Assembly: GCA_018897225.1 (NCBI GenBank)
Contig: JAHILC010000245.1
Coordinates: 1 to 5,411 of the forward strand
From: Actinomycetota bacterium
GTDB lineage: Bacteria; Actinomycetota; Humimicrobiia; Humimicrobiales; Humimicrobiaceae
Reading direction: 5' to 3'
Length of the DNA stretch: 5,411 bases
The position numbers and the translations under genes were made by a program. The notes beneath the pieces were generated by a model. It saw nothing but the letters and a program-made list of their open reading frames with translations. It searched no databases and was not told the DNA's origin. Of the stretch, positions 1 through 5,411 are shown piece after piece; position 1 is the first letter of the stretch, and the number at the start of each line of letters is the position of its first letter.

Positions 1-83
1 AAATAATTACGATTTATGGTGGTAAATCATTTGTTTTATACAGATTTATTATTAGTCAACTAATTTTAAGGATAAATATAAAA

Positions 84-956
84 ATGAGTTATATCTCTAG
101 TTTTATCAGTAATTTTAACAATAGAAGCGTATATAAGGAAAGCTGTACTAAATCCGGTTTAATACCAATGAAGGTGCTTACTGTATGTGTAAATTTAGCA
201 AGATTTTTAAGGCTATATAACGTTATCTATACCATTTCATTGGTTTTAACAAATATTATAAACAGAAGAAAATTAATTAAATTTTATTCACAGTTCATCG
301 CCAAAGGTGATCTATGCTTTGACATAGGAGCAAACATTGGAAGCAGAACTGAAGTTTTTTTAAGGCTTGGGGCAAAAGTCGTATCTGTAGAACCTCAAAA
401 TATCTGTATGAAAAAATTGAGGAAAAAATACAGCAGCAATAAACAAGTCTCTTTAATACATGAGGCAGTTAGCGATTTTGAAGGTGAAGAAGAAATTATG
501 ATAAGTAATTCTCATGTTGTTTCATCAATGTCGCAGGAATGGATAAACAGCTTGAAAGCAAGTGATATGTTTTTTGTTTCTACTTCAGCTTTTCAATGGC
601 AAAAGTCTGCAAAGGTAAATGTGACTACTTTAGACAAATTAGTACAGGAGTATGGAAAGCCAGCTTTTTGCAAGATTGATGTCGAAGGATATGAATACAA
701 GGTTCTAAAAGGCTTGTCTAAATCTGTTGGTACTATTTCTTTTGAATTTACTCCAACAAAGGAATTCATTGACTTGGCAATGGATATTGTAAAACATCTT
801 GTGACTATTGGTGAAGTTAAGTTTAATTATTCTTTGGGTGCATCAATGACATTAGCTTTGGAAAATTGGGTTAGTCCTGAAGCAATCTCAAAAATTCTAC
901 CAACTTTATCTCAAAAAACATCTTTTTGTGGAGATATCTACGCAAAGTTCATATAA
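84..956 (+). CDS. FkbM-family SAM-dependent methyltransferase
   Basis: The 290-residue protein carries a Methyltransf_21 (FkbM) domain. Visible motifs are the SAM-binding loop DIGANIG at residues 80-86, the acidic strand end VEPQ at 102-105, TTLD at 181-184, and the family-typical KIDVEGYE at 197-204. FkbM enzymes transfer a methyl group from SAM to an oxygen, often on a sugar or a polyketide; many bacterial members sit in surface-polysaccharide clusters. The substrate here cannot be told. The first 70 or so residues are not part of the core fold and include a hydrophobic stretch (about 43-58), which might associate with the membrane. The ATG at 84 follows a weak AAGGA (68-72) with an 11-base gap. 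An in-frame ATG at 168 has no visible binding site. The frame is also open upstream to base 3, so a start outside the window is possible. Family call is firm; start and substrate are not. Confidence 0.9.
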   Translation: MSYISSFISNFNNRSVYKESCTKSGLIPMKVLTVCVNLARFLRLYNVIYTISLVLTNIINRRKLIKFYSQFIAKGDLCFDIGANIGSRTEVFLRLGAKVVSVEPQNICMKKLRKKYSSNKQVSLIHEAVSDFEGEEEIMISNSHVVSSMSQEWINSLKASDMFFVSTSAFQWQKSAKVNVTTLDKLVQEYGKPAFCKIDVEGYEYKVLKGLSKSVGTISFEFTPTKEFIDLAMDIVKHLVTIGEVKFNYSLGASMTLALENWVSPEAISKILPTLSQKTSFCGDIYAKFI

Positions 957-971
957 TAATGCCACTAATAT

Positions 972-1018
972 AACTCAAAAAGTTCTACTAAAATTGCAAA
1001 ATCAATTTTATTTGAGTT
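972..1018 (+). terminator. AT-rich nested inverted repeat after the methyltransferase gene, possible terminator
   Basis: Two perfect inverted repeats are nested. The outer arms are AACTCAAA (972-979) and TTTGAGTT (1011-1018). The inner arms are TAAAATTG (989-996) and CAATTTTA (1003-1010) around a 6-base loop. The inner hairpin is followed by a T-rich run, but there is no strong GC stem or clean T tract. Its place 15 bases after the stop codon and before the promoter of the next operon fits a weak terminator or a 3'-end-protecting structure. Confidence 0.35.
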
Positions 1019-1046
1019 TAATCTATGTTCATGCTTAATTTTATTG

Positions 1047-1052
1047 TATAAT
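1047..1052 (+). promoter_or_regulatory. Candidate -10 element for the ABC transporter operon
   Basis: A perfect TATAAT lies 31 bases before the start codon of the binding-protein gene, in the short gap after the methyltransferase gene. No good TTGACA-like -35 box sits 16-18 bases upstream (the 17-bp position reads TATGTT), so the promoter would be weak or activator-dependent. The call rests on the -10 match and its location only. Confidence 0.45.
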
Positions 1053-1083
1053 ACATTTCAAAAAACTGAGCAGAGGAGTTTAA

Positions 1084-1881
1084 ATGAAAAATAAGCTATT
1101 TACAGTTGTAGCAATTATTATTGCTATAGTGATGGTCCTAAGCGTATTTGCCGCATGTTCAAAGCAGGATAATGCAAATACCGGTACTTCAAAGTTAAAA
1201 ACAATCAAACCTGGAGTACTTACAGTTGGCAGCGATACAACCTGGCCGCCAATGGAATATGTTGAAGGCGACAAAATTGTTGGATTTGATGTTGACCTGA
1301 CTCAGGCAATTGCAGACAAGATTGGCTTGAAACTTGATTATCAAAGCGCAGCATGGGATGGCCTTTTCCCAGCTTTGATCTCTCATAAATATGATATGGC
1401 TATTTCTTCAATTACTATCACCGATGAGAGAAAAAAGGAAATGGATTTTTCCATTCCATATTTCAAGACTGATCAGGCAGCAGTAACAAAAGAAAGCTCG
1501 GGTATTGATGCAGTTGAGAAGATGGATGGGAAAATTGCCGGTGTTCAACTTGGAACAACGGGCGAGCTTGCTTCAAAAGATATCAAGGGCTGCACTACAA
1601 AGATTTATGATGATATATTAATGGCATTTGAAGATCTTAAGGCTGGAAGAATTGATGCTGTTATTGCTGATTCTTATCTGGGATATTCATATTCAATGAA
1701 GAATAAAGGTTTTAAAGTAGGTTTCGTAATAACAACAGATGAAAAACTAGGAATAGCTTTTGCAAAAGATACCCCCGAGCTTCTTGCAGCTGTAAACGGC
1801 GCACTAAAAACCTTAATGGATGATGGAACCTATGATTCAATTTACGAAAAGTGGTTCGGAACAAAACCACCAGAATTATAG
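1084..1881 (+). CDS. Polar amino acid ABC transporter, substrate-binding lipoprotein (SBP family 3)
   Basis: This extracellular solute-binding protein, anchored by lipid outside the membrane, delivers a polar amino acid to the permease encoded next. The 265 residues are typical of family 3 (SBP_bac_3). Residues 1-24 form a signal peptide with a lysine start, a hydrophobic core and FAAC as lipobox, with Cys25 as the expected lipidated residue. A short Asn/Thr-rich linker follows. Family hallmarks are TWPPMEY at 53-59, the signature GFDVDL at 67-72, SSITITDER at 108-116 with Arg116 as the expected ligand carboxylate contact, LGTTGE at 156-161, and Asp196 in ADSYLGY, expected to bind the amino group. 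A GAGGAG at 1073-1078, five bases before ATG, supports the start. The exact substrate (glutamine, arginine, histidine, cystine and so on) cannot be fixed from sequence alone. Confidence 0.95.
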   Translation: MKNKLFTVVAIIIAIVMVLSVFAACSKQDNANTGTSKLKTIKPGVLTVGSDTTWPPMEYVEGDKIVGFDVDLTQAIADKIGLKLDYQSAAWDGLFPALISHKYDMAISSITITDERKKEMDFSIPYFKTDQAAVTKESSGIDAVEKMDGKIAGVQLGTTGELASKDIKGCTTKIYDDILMAFEDLKAGRIDAVIADSYLGYSYSMKNKGFKVGFVITTDEKLGIAFAKDTPELLAAVNGALKTLMDDGTYDSIYEKWFGTKPPEL

Positions 1882-1891
1882 GATCTATAAT

Positions 1892-1920
1892 ATTGGGGGA
1901 GAAATCCCCCAATTATTTTT
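1892..1920 (+). terminator. Intercistronic hairpin with T tract between binding-protein and permease genes
   Basis: Perfect 8-bp arms ATTGGGGG (1892-1899) and CCCCCAAT (1906-1913) enclose a 6-base loop and are followed by TATTTTT. This is the strongest GC-rich hairpin in the operon and sits 10 bases after the stop codon. I infer partial termination or protection of the upstream mRNA from 3' decay, so that binding protein is made in excess over permease and ATPase. That is a common arrangement in such operons. A full stop is unlikely, since no clear new promoter is seen in the 40 bases before the permease. Confidence 0.8.
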
Positions 1921-1960
1921 ATCAATAGTATTTCCAATAATAAATTTTTAGGTTTGTTTA

Positions 1961-2644
1961 ATGCAGGGAATTGCAGATCTTTTCCAAAAATATTTCTCTT
2001 TTAGCATAATAAGGGAAATCCTTCCTTTTCTATTAAAGGGCGCACTCCTTACAGTATTTTTTTCAGCAACATCAGAGATAATAGGTATAATTATTGGGCT
2101 TACCACATCTGTGATAAGGGTCACAAGAATCAAGGTTCTAAGCCAGCTTGCAGTTGCATATGTTGACTTATTCAGGGGCACACCTCTTTTAATGCAGATT
2201 ATTTTTGTTTATTATGCCCTGCCTTATTTAGGCATTAATCTTCCTGCAACTGTTGCCGGAATTGTTGCATTATCAGTAAACAGCGGCGCTTATGTATCAG
2301 AAATTTTCAGGGCAGGGATTGAATCCATAGACAAGGGGCAAACAGAAGCAGCACGATCACTTGGCATGTCTTACATGCAGGCAATGAGGTATGTTGTAAT
2401 ACCGCAGACCATAAAAAGGGTTCTGCCACCTCTGACCAATGAATTTGTTGCCCTTATTAAGGATTCGTCATTGCTATCTGTAATTGCAATAGCAGAACTT
2501 ATGAGAACAGCCAAAGAAATGATGACCTGGAAAATGAATCCTTCATCACTGACGGCAGCTGCTATAATCTATCTCATAATTACACTCCCACTTACCAGGT
2601 ATGTCAGCTACATGGAAAAGAAACTCAAGAAAAGTGAGGCATAA
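1961..2644 (+). CDS. Polar amino acid ABC transporter, permease subunit (HisM/GlnP type)
   Basis: This membrane subunit forms the translocation path and probably acts as a homodimer, because only one permease gene is present. The 227 residues match the usual size of the His/Glu/Gln/Arg permease family. Hydrophobic segments lie at about 21-50, 76-90, 95-112, 165-180 and 197-212. Conserved landmarks are FRGTPLLMQ at 71-79, [13 protein letters not shown] at 108-120, and the EAA loop at 129-148 (EAARSLGM, then IPQ), which docks on the ATPase. The tail is lysine-rich and cytoplasmic. Only a weak AGG (1950-1952), eight bases before ATG, serves as binding site, so translation may be modest. The stop codon is one base before the proposed TTG start of the ATPase gene, which suggests translational coupling. 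Confidence 0.95.
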   Translation: MQGIADLFQKYFSFSIIREILPFLLKGALLTVFFSATSEIIGIIIGLTTSVIRVTRIKVLSQLAVAYVDLFRGTPLLMQIIFVYYALPYLGINLPATVAGIVALSVNSGAYVSEIFRAGIESIDKGQTEAARSLGMSYMQAMRYVVIPQTIKRVLPPLTNEFVALIKDSSLLSVIAIAELMRTAKEMMTWKMNPSSLTAAAIIYLIITLPLTRYVSYMEKKLKKSEA

Positions 2645-2648
2645 TTTG
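2636..2648 (+). promoter_or_regulatory. Ribosome binding site and TTG start deciding the ATPase N-terminus
   Basis: GAGG at 2636-2639, still inside the last codons of the permease, is followed by six bases and TTG at 2646-2648. The permease stop TAA occupies 2642-2644. This spacing favours TTG over the ATG at 2601 and the in-frame GTG at 2634, neither of which has a comparable site. Confidence 0.75.
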
Positions 2649-3371
2649 ATAAAGATAGTAGATTTACATAAAAAGTTCGGTCACCTGCACGTGCTAAAAG
2701 GTGTAAATCTTGAAATAAAAAAGGGTGAGGTTTGGGTAATAATAGGACCCAGCGGTTCGGGTAAAAGCACATTGCTGAGATCAATAAATCTACTTGAAGA
2801 ACCTACTTCCGGCAAGATTTTTTTCGATGATCTGGAGATAACTTCCAAAAAAGTTAACAAGGACAAGGTAAGGCAGCGTATTGGAATGGTATTTCAGAGC
2901 TTTAATCTTTTTCCCCACATGAATGTGCTTGGCAATGTTACACTTGCGCTTCTTAAAGTCCTGAAAATGAAACCAGAGAAGGCAAAAAAAATTGGCGTAG
3001 GCCTTCTTACAAGGGTTGGTTTAAAAGATAAAATTGAAGCTTACCCTAATCAGCTATCAGGCGGGCAGAAGCAGAGAGTAGCAATTGCAAGAGCGCTTGC
3101 AATGAATCCCGATGCCATGCTTTTTGATGAGGTAACTTCCGCATTAGACCCAGAGCTTGTAAAAGAAGTACTTGATGTAATGAAAGATCTTGCAAAAAGT
3201 GGCATGACAATGCTTGTTGTAACCCATGAGATGGGTTTTGCCAAAGAAGTTGGCTCACATGTGATATTCATGGATGAAGGGCAAATAGTGGAGGAGGGAA
3301 TAGCCTCAGAGCTTTTTGAAAATCCCAGGCACCCCAGAACAAAAGCTTTCCTTGATGCGGTCCTGTATTAA
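2646..3371 (+). CDS. Polar amino acid ABC transporter, ATP-binding subunit (GlnQ/HisP type)
   Basis: This cytoplasmic ATPase powers uptake by the permease encoded just before it. From the TTG start it has 241 residues, the usual family length. It shows Walker [10 protein letters not shown] (34-42), Q-loop Gln84 in [10 protein letters not shown], signature LSGGQ (137-141), Walker B AMLFDE (157-162) with catalytic Glu162, D-loop SALD, and switch His194. An upstream in-frame ATG at 2601 would add 15 residues and overlap the permease by 44 bases. I prefer TTG 2646 because GAGG (2636-2639) lies six bases before it, the resulting N-terminus [12 protein letters not shown] matches the family, and the permease stops one base earlier. 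The extra residues read like the permease's basic tail in another frame. Assignment to the PAAT subfamily is strong; substrate is unknown. Confidence 0.95.
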   Translation: MIKIVDLHKKFGHLHVLKGVNLEIKKGEVWVIIGPSGSGKSTLLRSINLLEEPTSGKIFFDDLEITSKKVNKDKVRQRIGMVFQSFNLFPHMNVLGNVTLALLKVLKMKPEKAKKIGVGLLTRVGLKDKIEAYPNQLSGGQKQRVAIARALAMNPDAMLFDEVTSALDPELVKEVLDVMKDLAKSGMTMLVVTHEMGFAKEVGSHVIFMDEGQIVEEGIASELFENPRHPRTKAFLDAVLY

Positions 3372-3372
3372 A

Positions 3373-3410
3373 AAATAATTTAAGGATGCGCCAGACTTAT
3401 CCAATTATTT
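3373..3410 (+). terminator. AT-rich hairpin after the ABC operon, possible terminator
   Basis: Arms AAATAATT (3373-3380) and AATTATTT (3403-3410) pair perfectly over 8 bp. GGAT (3384-3387) with ATCC (3399-3402) extends the stem across a 3-base bulge, leaving an 11-base loop. It starts two bases after the ATPase stop. The 3' side continues into A residues, not T, so classic termination on the + strand is not certain; it may simply cap the mRNA end. Confidence 0.4.
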
Positions 3411-3493
3411 AAAAAAATGGCAGGTATAAAATGAAAAAATTAATAATATAACCAAAACTTATTTATCTTTAAAATGACAGCGGATTGATTAAA

Positions 3494-4084
3494 ATGCAAA
3501 AATTAAATATAGAAATTGCAGATAGTATAAACAAAAACCAGCGCATCCGCGCAATAGAAATCTTTTATGACGCTTTCGAGCAGAAAATTAGAGCTTTAAT
3601 AAAACCCAAAGAGAAGGCAATTGCAATATGCAACAGGTCTTTGAAAGATGACCAGGTGTTTTATGCTTTGCTGGGCGGAAATGTTGTAGGGCTTATTGGC
3701 CTGCATTATAAAAATAAACCCTTTCTTGAATTCAAATACAGGGATTTAAGGAAATATTTTAATCCTTTACAAAGTTATTTTATTTATAGGATTTATAAGC
3801 TAACATCACCGAAGATTAAAGACGATGTCTTAAGAATAGATTCTATTGCTGTTGACAAATCTTTTAGAAGACTGGGTATTGGAACACAGCTCATAAATAA
3901 GGTATTCGAATTTGCAAAGAATAAAGGCTTTAATGAAGTTATTCTTGAAGTAATTAACACAAACCCGAAGGCTAAAGAATTATACGAGAGTATAGGGTTT
4001 AAGGAAAAGAAAATTGTCAGGTATTATTTTCTGGCCAGGTCTGCAGGATTTTCTTCAGAATATGTAATGTCCTATAAGCTATAA
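3494..4084 (+). CDS. GNAT-family N-acetyltransferase
   Basis: The protein is predicted to transfer an acetyl group from acetyl-CoA to an amine. From ATG 3494 it has 196 residues. The C-terminal half holds the GNAT core: strand LRIDSIAV at 113-120, the pyrophosphate-binding turn RRLGIG at 125-130 (R-x-x-G-x-G type), the following helix TQLINKVFEFAKNKG, and motif B at about 149-173 (LEVINTNPKAKELYESIGF). The N-terminal half is less conserved; GGNVVGLIGL at 61-70 resembles the first core strands. The substrate is unknown, and the RimI-like look of the core does not prove protein acetylation. A TTG at 3485 could add three residues, but CGGA (3481-3484) touches it and is nine bases from the ATG, which I prefer. 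No clear promoter is seen in the 120-base gap after the ABC operon. It may be read through from there. Confidence 0.88.
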   Translation: MQKLNIEIADSINKNQRIRAIEIFYDAFEQKIRALIKPKEKAIAICNRSLKDDQVFYALLGGNVVGLIGLHYKNKPFLEFKYRDLRKYFNPLQSYFIYRIYKLTSPKIKDDVLRIDSIAVDKSFRRLGIGTQLINKVFEFAKNKGFNEVILEVINTNPKAKELYESIGFKEKKIVRYYFLARSAGFSSEYVMSYKL

Positions 4085-4171
4085 CTTTCCTTCCTTGAAT
4101 TCAAGATGTATGTTTGTTTCATTAATACAACTTAACGAGAATATACTTATGTACAAAGGTTGTATATTTAA

Positions 4172-4219
4172 AAAAACAACCCCCCGGCTCCTTTCTTAAA
4201 CTGGAGGGTTATTTTTTTA
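4172..4219 (+). terminator. Bidirectional terminator between convergent genes
   Basis: A C-rich left arm (about 4179-4190) pairs with GGAGGGTT (4203-4210): AACC with GGTT on the outside and CTCC with GGAG inside, unpaired C/G residues between. ATTTTTTT follows on the + strand for the acetyltransferase transcript. On the minus strand the same hairpin is followed by GTTTTTTT (complement of 4171-4178), so it can also end the CAP-protein transcript. Location between two convergent genes supports both roles. Confidence 0.75.
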
Positions 4220-4234
4220 CTCAAGGTAAGCTAA

Positions 4235-4321
4235 TTAGGCGTCCAGCCCATTAATTGTGTCTTTCATTTTGTAAATAACCTCTTCTGCTCTTGTTCTTTT
4301 TGCCTTATTTTGCGTCCACAT
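4235..4321 (-). CDS. Short reading frame of 28 codons downstream of the CAP gene, status uncertain
   Basis: The frame begins at ATG 4321-4319 and ends at TAA 4235. It encodes MWTQNKAKRTRAEEV followed by IYKMKDTINGLDA, a charged peptide with no signal or membrane segment. It lies 25 bases after the CAP-gene stop and before the shared terminator, so it would be on the same mRNA. No ribosome binding site is seen before the ATG; an AGAGG lies about 11 bases before the internal ATG that starts MKDTINGLDA. The composition is less AT-rich than the flanks and resembles real coding sequence, so it may be a small gene or the relic of a larger one. A stop directly precedes the ATG. I do not recognise it. 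Confidence 0.25.
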   Translation of the reverse strand: MWTQNKAKRTRAEEVIYKMKDTINGLDA

Positions 4322-4346
4322 TTATATAAAAATTTTTATTTGACAT

Positions 4347-4910
4347 TTAATTTGTAAATACGGTTGTTACTACAATCCTGTCTCCGTTATCTACCATTCC
4401 AACACCTATATAGTTATAGCCGGCCCTTAACATGTTTGCGTTGTGTGAGGAGCTGTTTTGCCATGCGTTTAAAAATGCTTCAGGAGATCCTATTCTTGCA
4501 GGCATTGCCTGTCCCAGATTTTCTCCACGTATTTTAGCAGTTATTCCATTTGCCCTAAGAAGGTCAAATACGGTTGTTCCTTCCGGAGTGTAGTGAGAGA
4601 AATAGCCTCTATCCATTAAGTCCTGGCTTCTAAATTTAGCTATATATGTAAGTGTAGGCTCATATGCTACTTGATTAATTCCGCTTGATACCCTGTAGTT
4701 GTTAATAAGGGCTGCCACTGCATTTTCGTAATCGTTTAGTACCGCCTGCGGCTTGCCGGCAGTTGCCGTGCTGGCCTGTTCCTGTGTGGTGCTTGACCCC
4801 TTAACCTCTATAGCAGAGTCGGGAGCCGCTGCCAGGAACATGGATATAACTAAAAGCACAACTACCGCTGCTACTGTAAAAACTACTATATTTTTTAAAT
4901 TTCTTTTCAT
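4347..4910 (-). CDS. Exported CAP/SCP-domain protein (YkwD-like)
   Basis: The 187-residue protein has a basic start (MKRNLKN), a hydrophobic segment at about 8-28 ending in FLAAAPDSA that is either a cleaved signal peptide or an uncleaved anchor, a Ser/Thr-rich linker at about 38-55, and a CAP domain (PF00188) from about 62 to the end. The expected cavity residues of CAP proteins are present: His106 in YFSHYTPEG, Glu130 in RGENLGQ, and His156 in SSSHNANML; YIGVGMV (167-173) and the final strand complete the fold. It acts outside the membrane. Bacterial CAP proteins of this type have no agreed biochemical role; wall-, envelope- or spore-related functions have been proposed. GGGAG (4916-4920) lies five bases before ATG. 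A cyclic di-GMP-II riboswitch and terminator in the leader imply direct control by this second messenger, as is common for surface proteins in Clostridia. Confidence 0.93.
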   Translation of the reverse strand: MKRNLKNIVVFTVAAVVVLLVISMFLAAAPDSAIEVKGSSTTQEQASTATAGKPQAVLNDYENAVAALINNYRVSSGINQVAYEPTLTYIAKFRSQDLMDRGYFSHYTPEGTTVFDLLRANGITAKIRGENLGQAMPARIGSPEAFLNAWQNSSSHNANMLRAGYNYIGVGMVDNGDRIVVTTVFTN

Positions 4911-4927
4911 TTTTTCTCCCGATAACT

Positions 4928-4969
4928 AAAAAAGCCATCCAACCTTTGTAAGTAGAGGCTAAATGGCTT
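4928..4969 (-). terminator. Riboswitch-controlled intrinsic terminator in the CAP-gene leader
   Basis: Read on the minus strand, AAGCCATTTAGCC (4969-4957) pairs with GGTTGGATGGCTT (4944-4932) over 13 positions including G-U pairs. The loop is 12 bases, and a run of six T residues follows (4933-4928). It ends only eight bases before the GGGAG binding site, the typical place for the expression platform of a riboswitch. Formation would stop transcription before the CAP gene. Confidence 0.88.
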
Positions 4970-5082
4970 AACTTTTCGCTATTAATTATTTTTTTTGAAA
5001 TAAAAAAATAATAGCCGGTTGCATCACTTGCTCGTTACATTTCTAAGATGCCCAAATAATGAAATGTAAGTCATCGCCTCTA
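4953..5082 (-). promoter_or_regulatory. Alternative pairing (antiterminator) of the riboswitch leader
   Basis: The 5' strand of P1 and its flank, TAGAGGC (5082-5076), is perfectly complementary to GCCTCTA (4959-4953), which covers the inner left arm and loop of the terminator. A further four to six pairs form across a 3-base bulge (TAAG with CTTA). In addition the P1 3' strand, GCTATTA (5015-5009), can pair with TAATAGC (4984-4978). Both P1 strands thus have partners that exclude the aptamer. This predicts that ligand-bound aptamer frees the terminator (off), and unbound RNA blocks it (on). Confidence 0.6.
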
Positions 5083-5088
5083 TTACTT
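5006..5088 (-). ncRNA. Cyclic di-GMP-II riboswitch aptamer
   Basis: On the minus strand the element has, in order: P1 left arm AAGTAATAG (5088-5080); conserved GATGA (5075-5071); P2 left arm TTACATTTC (5069-5061); a loop with TTTGGGCATC (5056-5047); P2 right arm GAAATGTAA (5043-5035); a linker; GATGCAACCGG (5025-5015); and P1 right arm CTATTATTT (5014-5006). GCATC in the P2 loop can pair with GATGC downstream to form the pseudoknot. The GATGA, TTGGGCA and TGCAACCG blocks and the pseudoknot match what I remember of the Clostridium acetobutylicum c-di-GMP-II aptamer (RF01786). I considered lysine, SAM and c-di-GMP-I classes; their conserved blocks are absent. It should sense cyclic di-GMP and control the terminator downstream. 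Confidence 0.88.
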
Positions 5089-5141
5089 AAAAATTACTTA
5101 TTTAGTTATCAAATAAACTATATATTTTTGTATTAATACAA

Positions 5142-5170
5142 ATAATATTACAAGTATGTACTTTTGTCAA
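5142..5170 (-). promoter_or_regulatory. Sigma70-type promoter for the riboswitch and CAP gene
   Basis: On the minus strand a perfect TTGACA (5170-5165) is followed after 17 bases by TATTAT (5147-5142), one change from the consensus. Transcription would start near 5135, giving a leader of about 225 bases that contains the whole aptamer and terminator. A 12-bp palindrome, TGTATTAATACA (5129-5140), overlaps the predicted start and could be an operator. Confidence 0.82.
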
Positions 5171-5225
5171 GCTTTTTGTAAAAAAAATTCTGGAAAAACA
5201 ATTACAGATTACTCTATAGTATTTT

Positions 5226-5259
5226 AATAAAACAAAATAATTTTAAGCTTTTATTTTGT
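5226..5259 (-). terminator. AT-rich terminator overlapping the stop of the right-edge gene
   Basis: Arms ACAAAATAA and TTATTTTGT (5259-5251 and 5240-5232 on the minus strand) pair perfectly over 9 bp around a 10-base loop. TTTTATT follows on the minus strand. The 5' arm contains the stop codon of the partial gene. It would separate that gene from the CAP-gene promoter 60 bases further on. Bases 5171-5225 between the two hold nothing else I can recognise. Confidence 0.5.
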
Positions 5260-5411
5260 AATCCAGCCGACCAGGTACAGACACCCGCCTGATGCTGCGA
5301 CAGAAATATTGCCGCTTTCAATATCAACAGATTCCACCTGTAAAATATTTTTACAATATATTGACAATATAATTAACATTAGTATAATTGGTAAAATAAA
5401 TAGTATTAAAT
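5251..5411 (-). CDS. C-terminal part of an unidentified protein with a hydrophobic segment (runs off the right edge)
   Basis: A minus-strand frame is open from the window edge to TAA at 5251-5253. It begins with a strongly hydrophobic stretch (LILFILPIILMLIILSIY), then NILQVESVDIESG and a final part ending SGGCLYLVGWITK. The last 27 codons are clearly richer in G and C than the surroundings, as real coding sequence here is. An in-frame ATG at 5379 could start a 42-residue peptide, but the frame continues upstream through hydrophobic codons, so a start beyond the window is equally likely. The hydrophobic part looks like a membrane helix or signal segment. I do not recognise a family. Confidence 0.5.
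   Translation of the reverse strand, partial: LILFILPIILMLIILSIYCKNILQVESVDIESGNISVAASGGCLYLVGWITK

Noticed and set aside
1080..1386. Minus-strand reading frames inside the binding-protein gene
   Set aside because: They lie opposite a clear family-3 binding protein, have no ribosome binding sites and show no domain features.
1712..2181. Minus-strand frames across the end of the binding-protein gene and the start of the permease
   Set aside because: They overlap real genes and the intercistronic hairpin, and the translations have no recognisable motif.
2681..3271. Minus-strand frames inside the ATPase gene
   Set aside because: They are shadows of the Walker A and signature-motif regions in opposite frames.
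3431..3451. Six-codon frame MKKLII before the acetyltransferase gene
   Set aside because: Trivial length in AT-rich DNA and no link to a regulatory structure that I can see.
4094..4105. 12-bp palindrome CTTGAATTCAAG after the acetyltransferase gene
   Set aside because: No promoter nearby and no partner site; its location after a stop codon gives no support for an operator, and the true terminator lies further on.
4152..4950. 11-bp inverted repeat (TACAAAGGTTG at 4152-4162, complement at 4940-4950) flanking the CAP gene
   Set aside because: Looks like element ends, but several 11-bp matches are expected by chance in 5.4 kb, there is no transposase, and the right copy is part of the terminator loop and arm.
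5006..5100. Lysine riboswitch, suggested by the AGAGGCG block
   Set aside because: The remaining lysine-riboswitch conserved segments are absent, while the TTGGGCA and TGCAACCG blocks plus pseudoknot fit c-di-GMP-II.

Overview
This is an AT-rich bacterial stretch. Lysine, isoleucine and asparagine are common, arginine codons are often AGA/AGG, one gene starts at TTG, and ribosome binding sites are GAGG/GGGAG-like. These traits, plus a type II cyclic di-GMP riboswitch (a class known mainly from Clostridia and relatives), suggest a low-GC anaerobe of Clostridia type. That placement is inference; there is no rRNA or other phylogenetic marker here.

Left part (1-1020): an FkbM-family SAM-dependent methyltransferase on the + strand, followed by an AT-rich nested inverted repeat. 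Its reading frame is open to the left edge, so the N-terminus is not certain.

Middle (1040-3410): a three-gene + strand operon for a polar amino acid ABC importer. The order is substrate-binding lipoprotein, intercistronic terminator-type hairpin, inner-membrane permease, ATPase. The permease and ATPase are separated by one base, and the ATPase almost certainly starts at TTG 2646. The lipoprotein captures the amino acid outside the membrane, permease and ATPase drive uptake, and the hairpin after the first gene would give more binding protein than transporter core. A GNAT acetyltransferase follows (3494-4084). It converges with the next gene across a terminator that can work in both directions.

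Right part (4200-5411), minus strand: an exported CAP/SCP-domain protein (YkwD-like) preceded by a long leader. The leader has a well-formed sigma70-type promoter, a cyclic di-GMP-II riboswitch aptamer (about 5006-5088), an alternative base-pairing segment and an intrinsic terminator just before the ribosome binding site. This is the most notable element of the window: a surface or secreted CAP protein apparently under direct second-messenger control, probably switched off when cyclic di-GMP is high. Downstream of the CAP gene, inside the same predicted transcript, is a 28-codon reading frame of unknown status. At the right edge lies the C-terminal end of another minus-strand gene, with a hydrophobic helix and its own AT-rich terminator. 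I saw no tRNA, rRNA, CRISPR array, transposase or insertion sequence.
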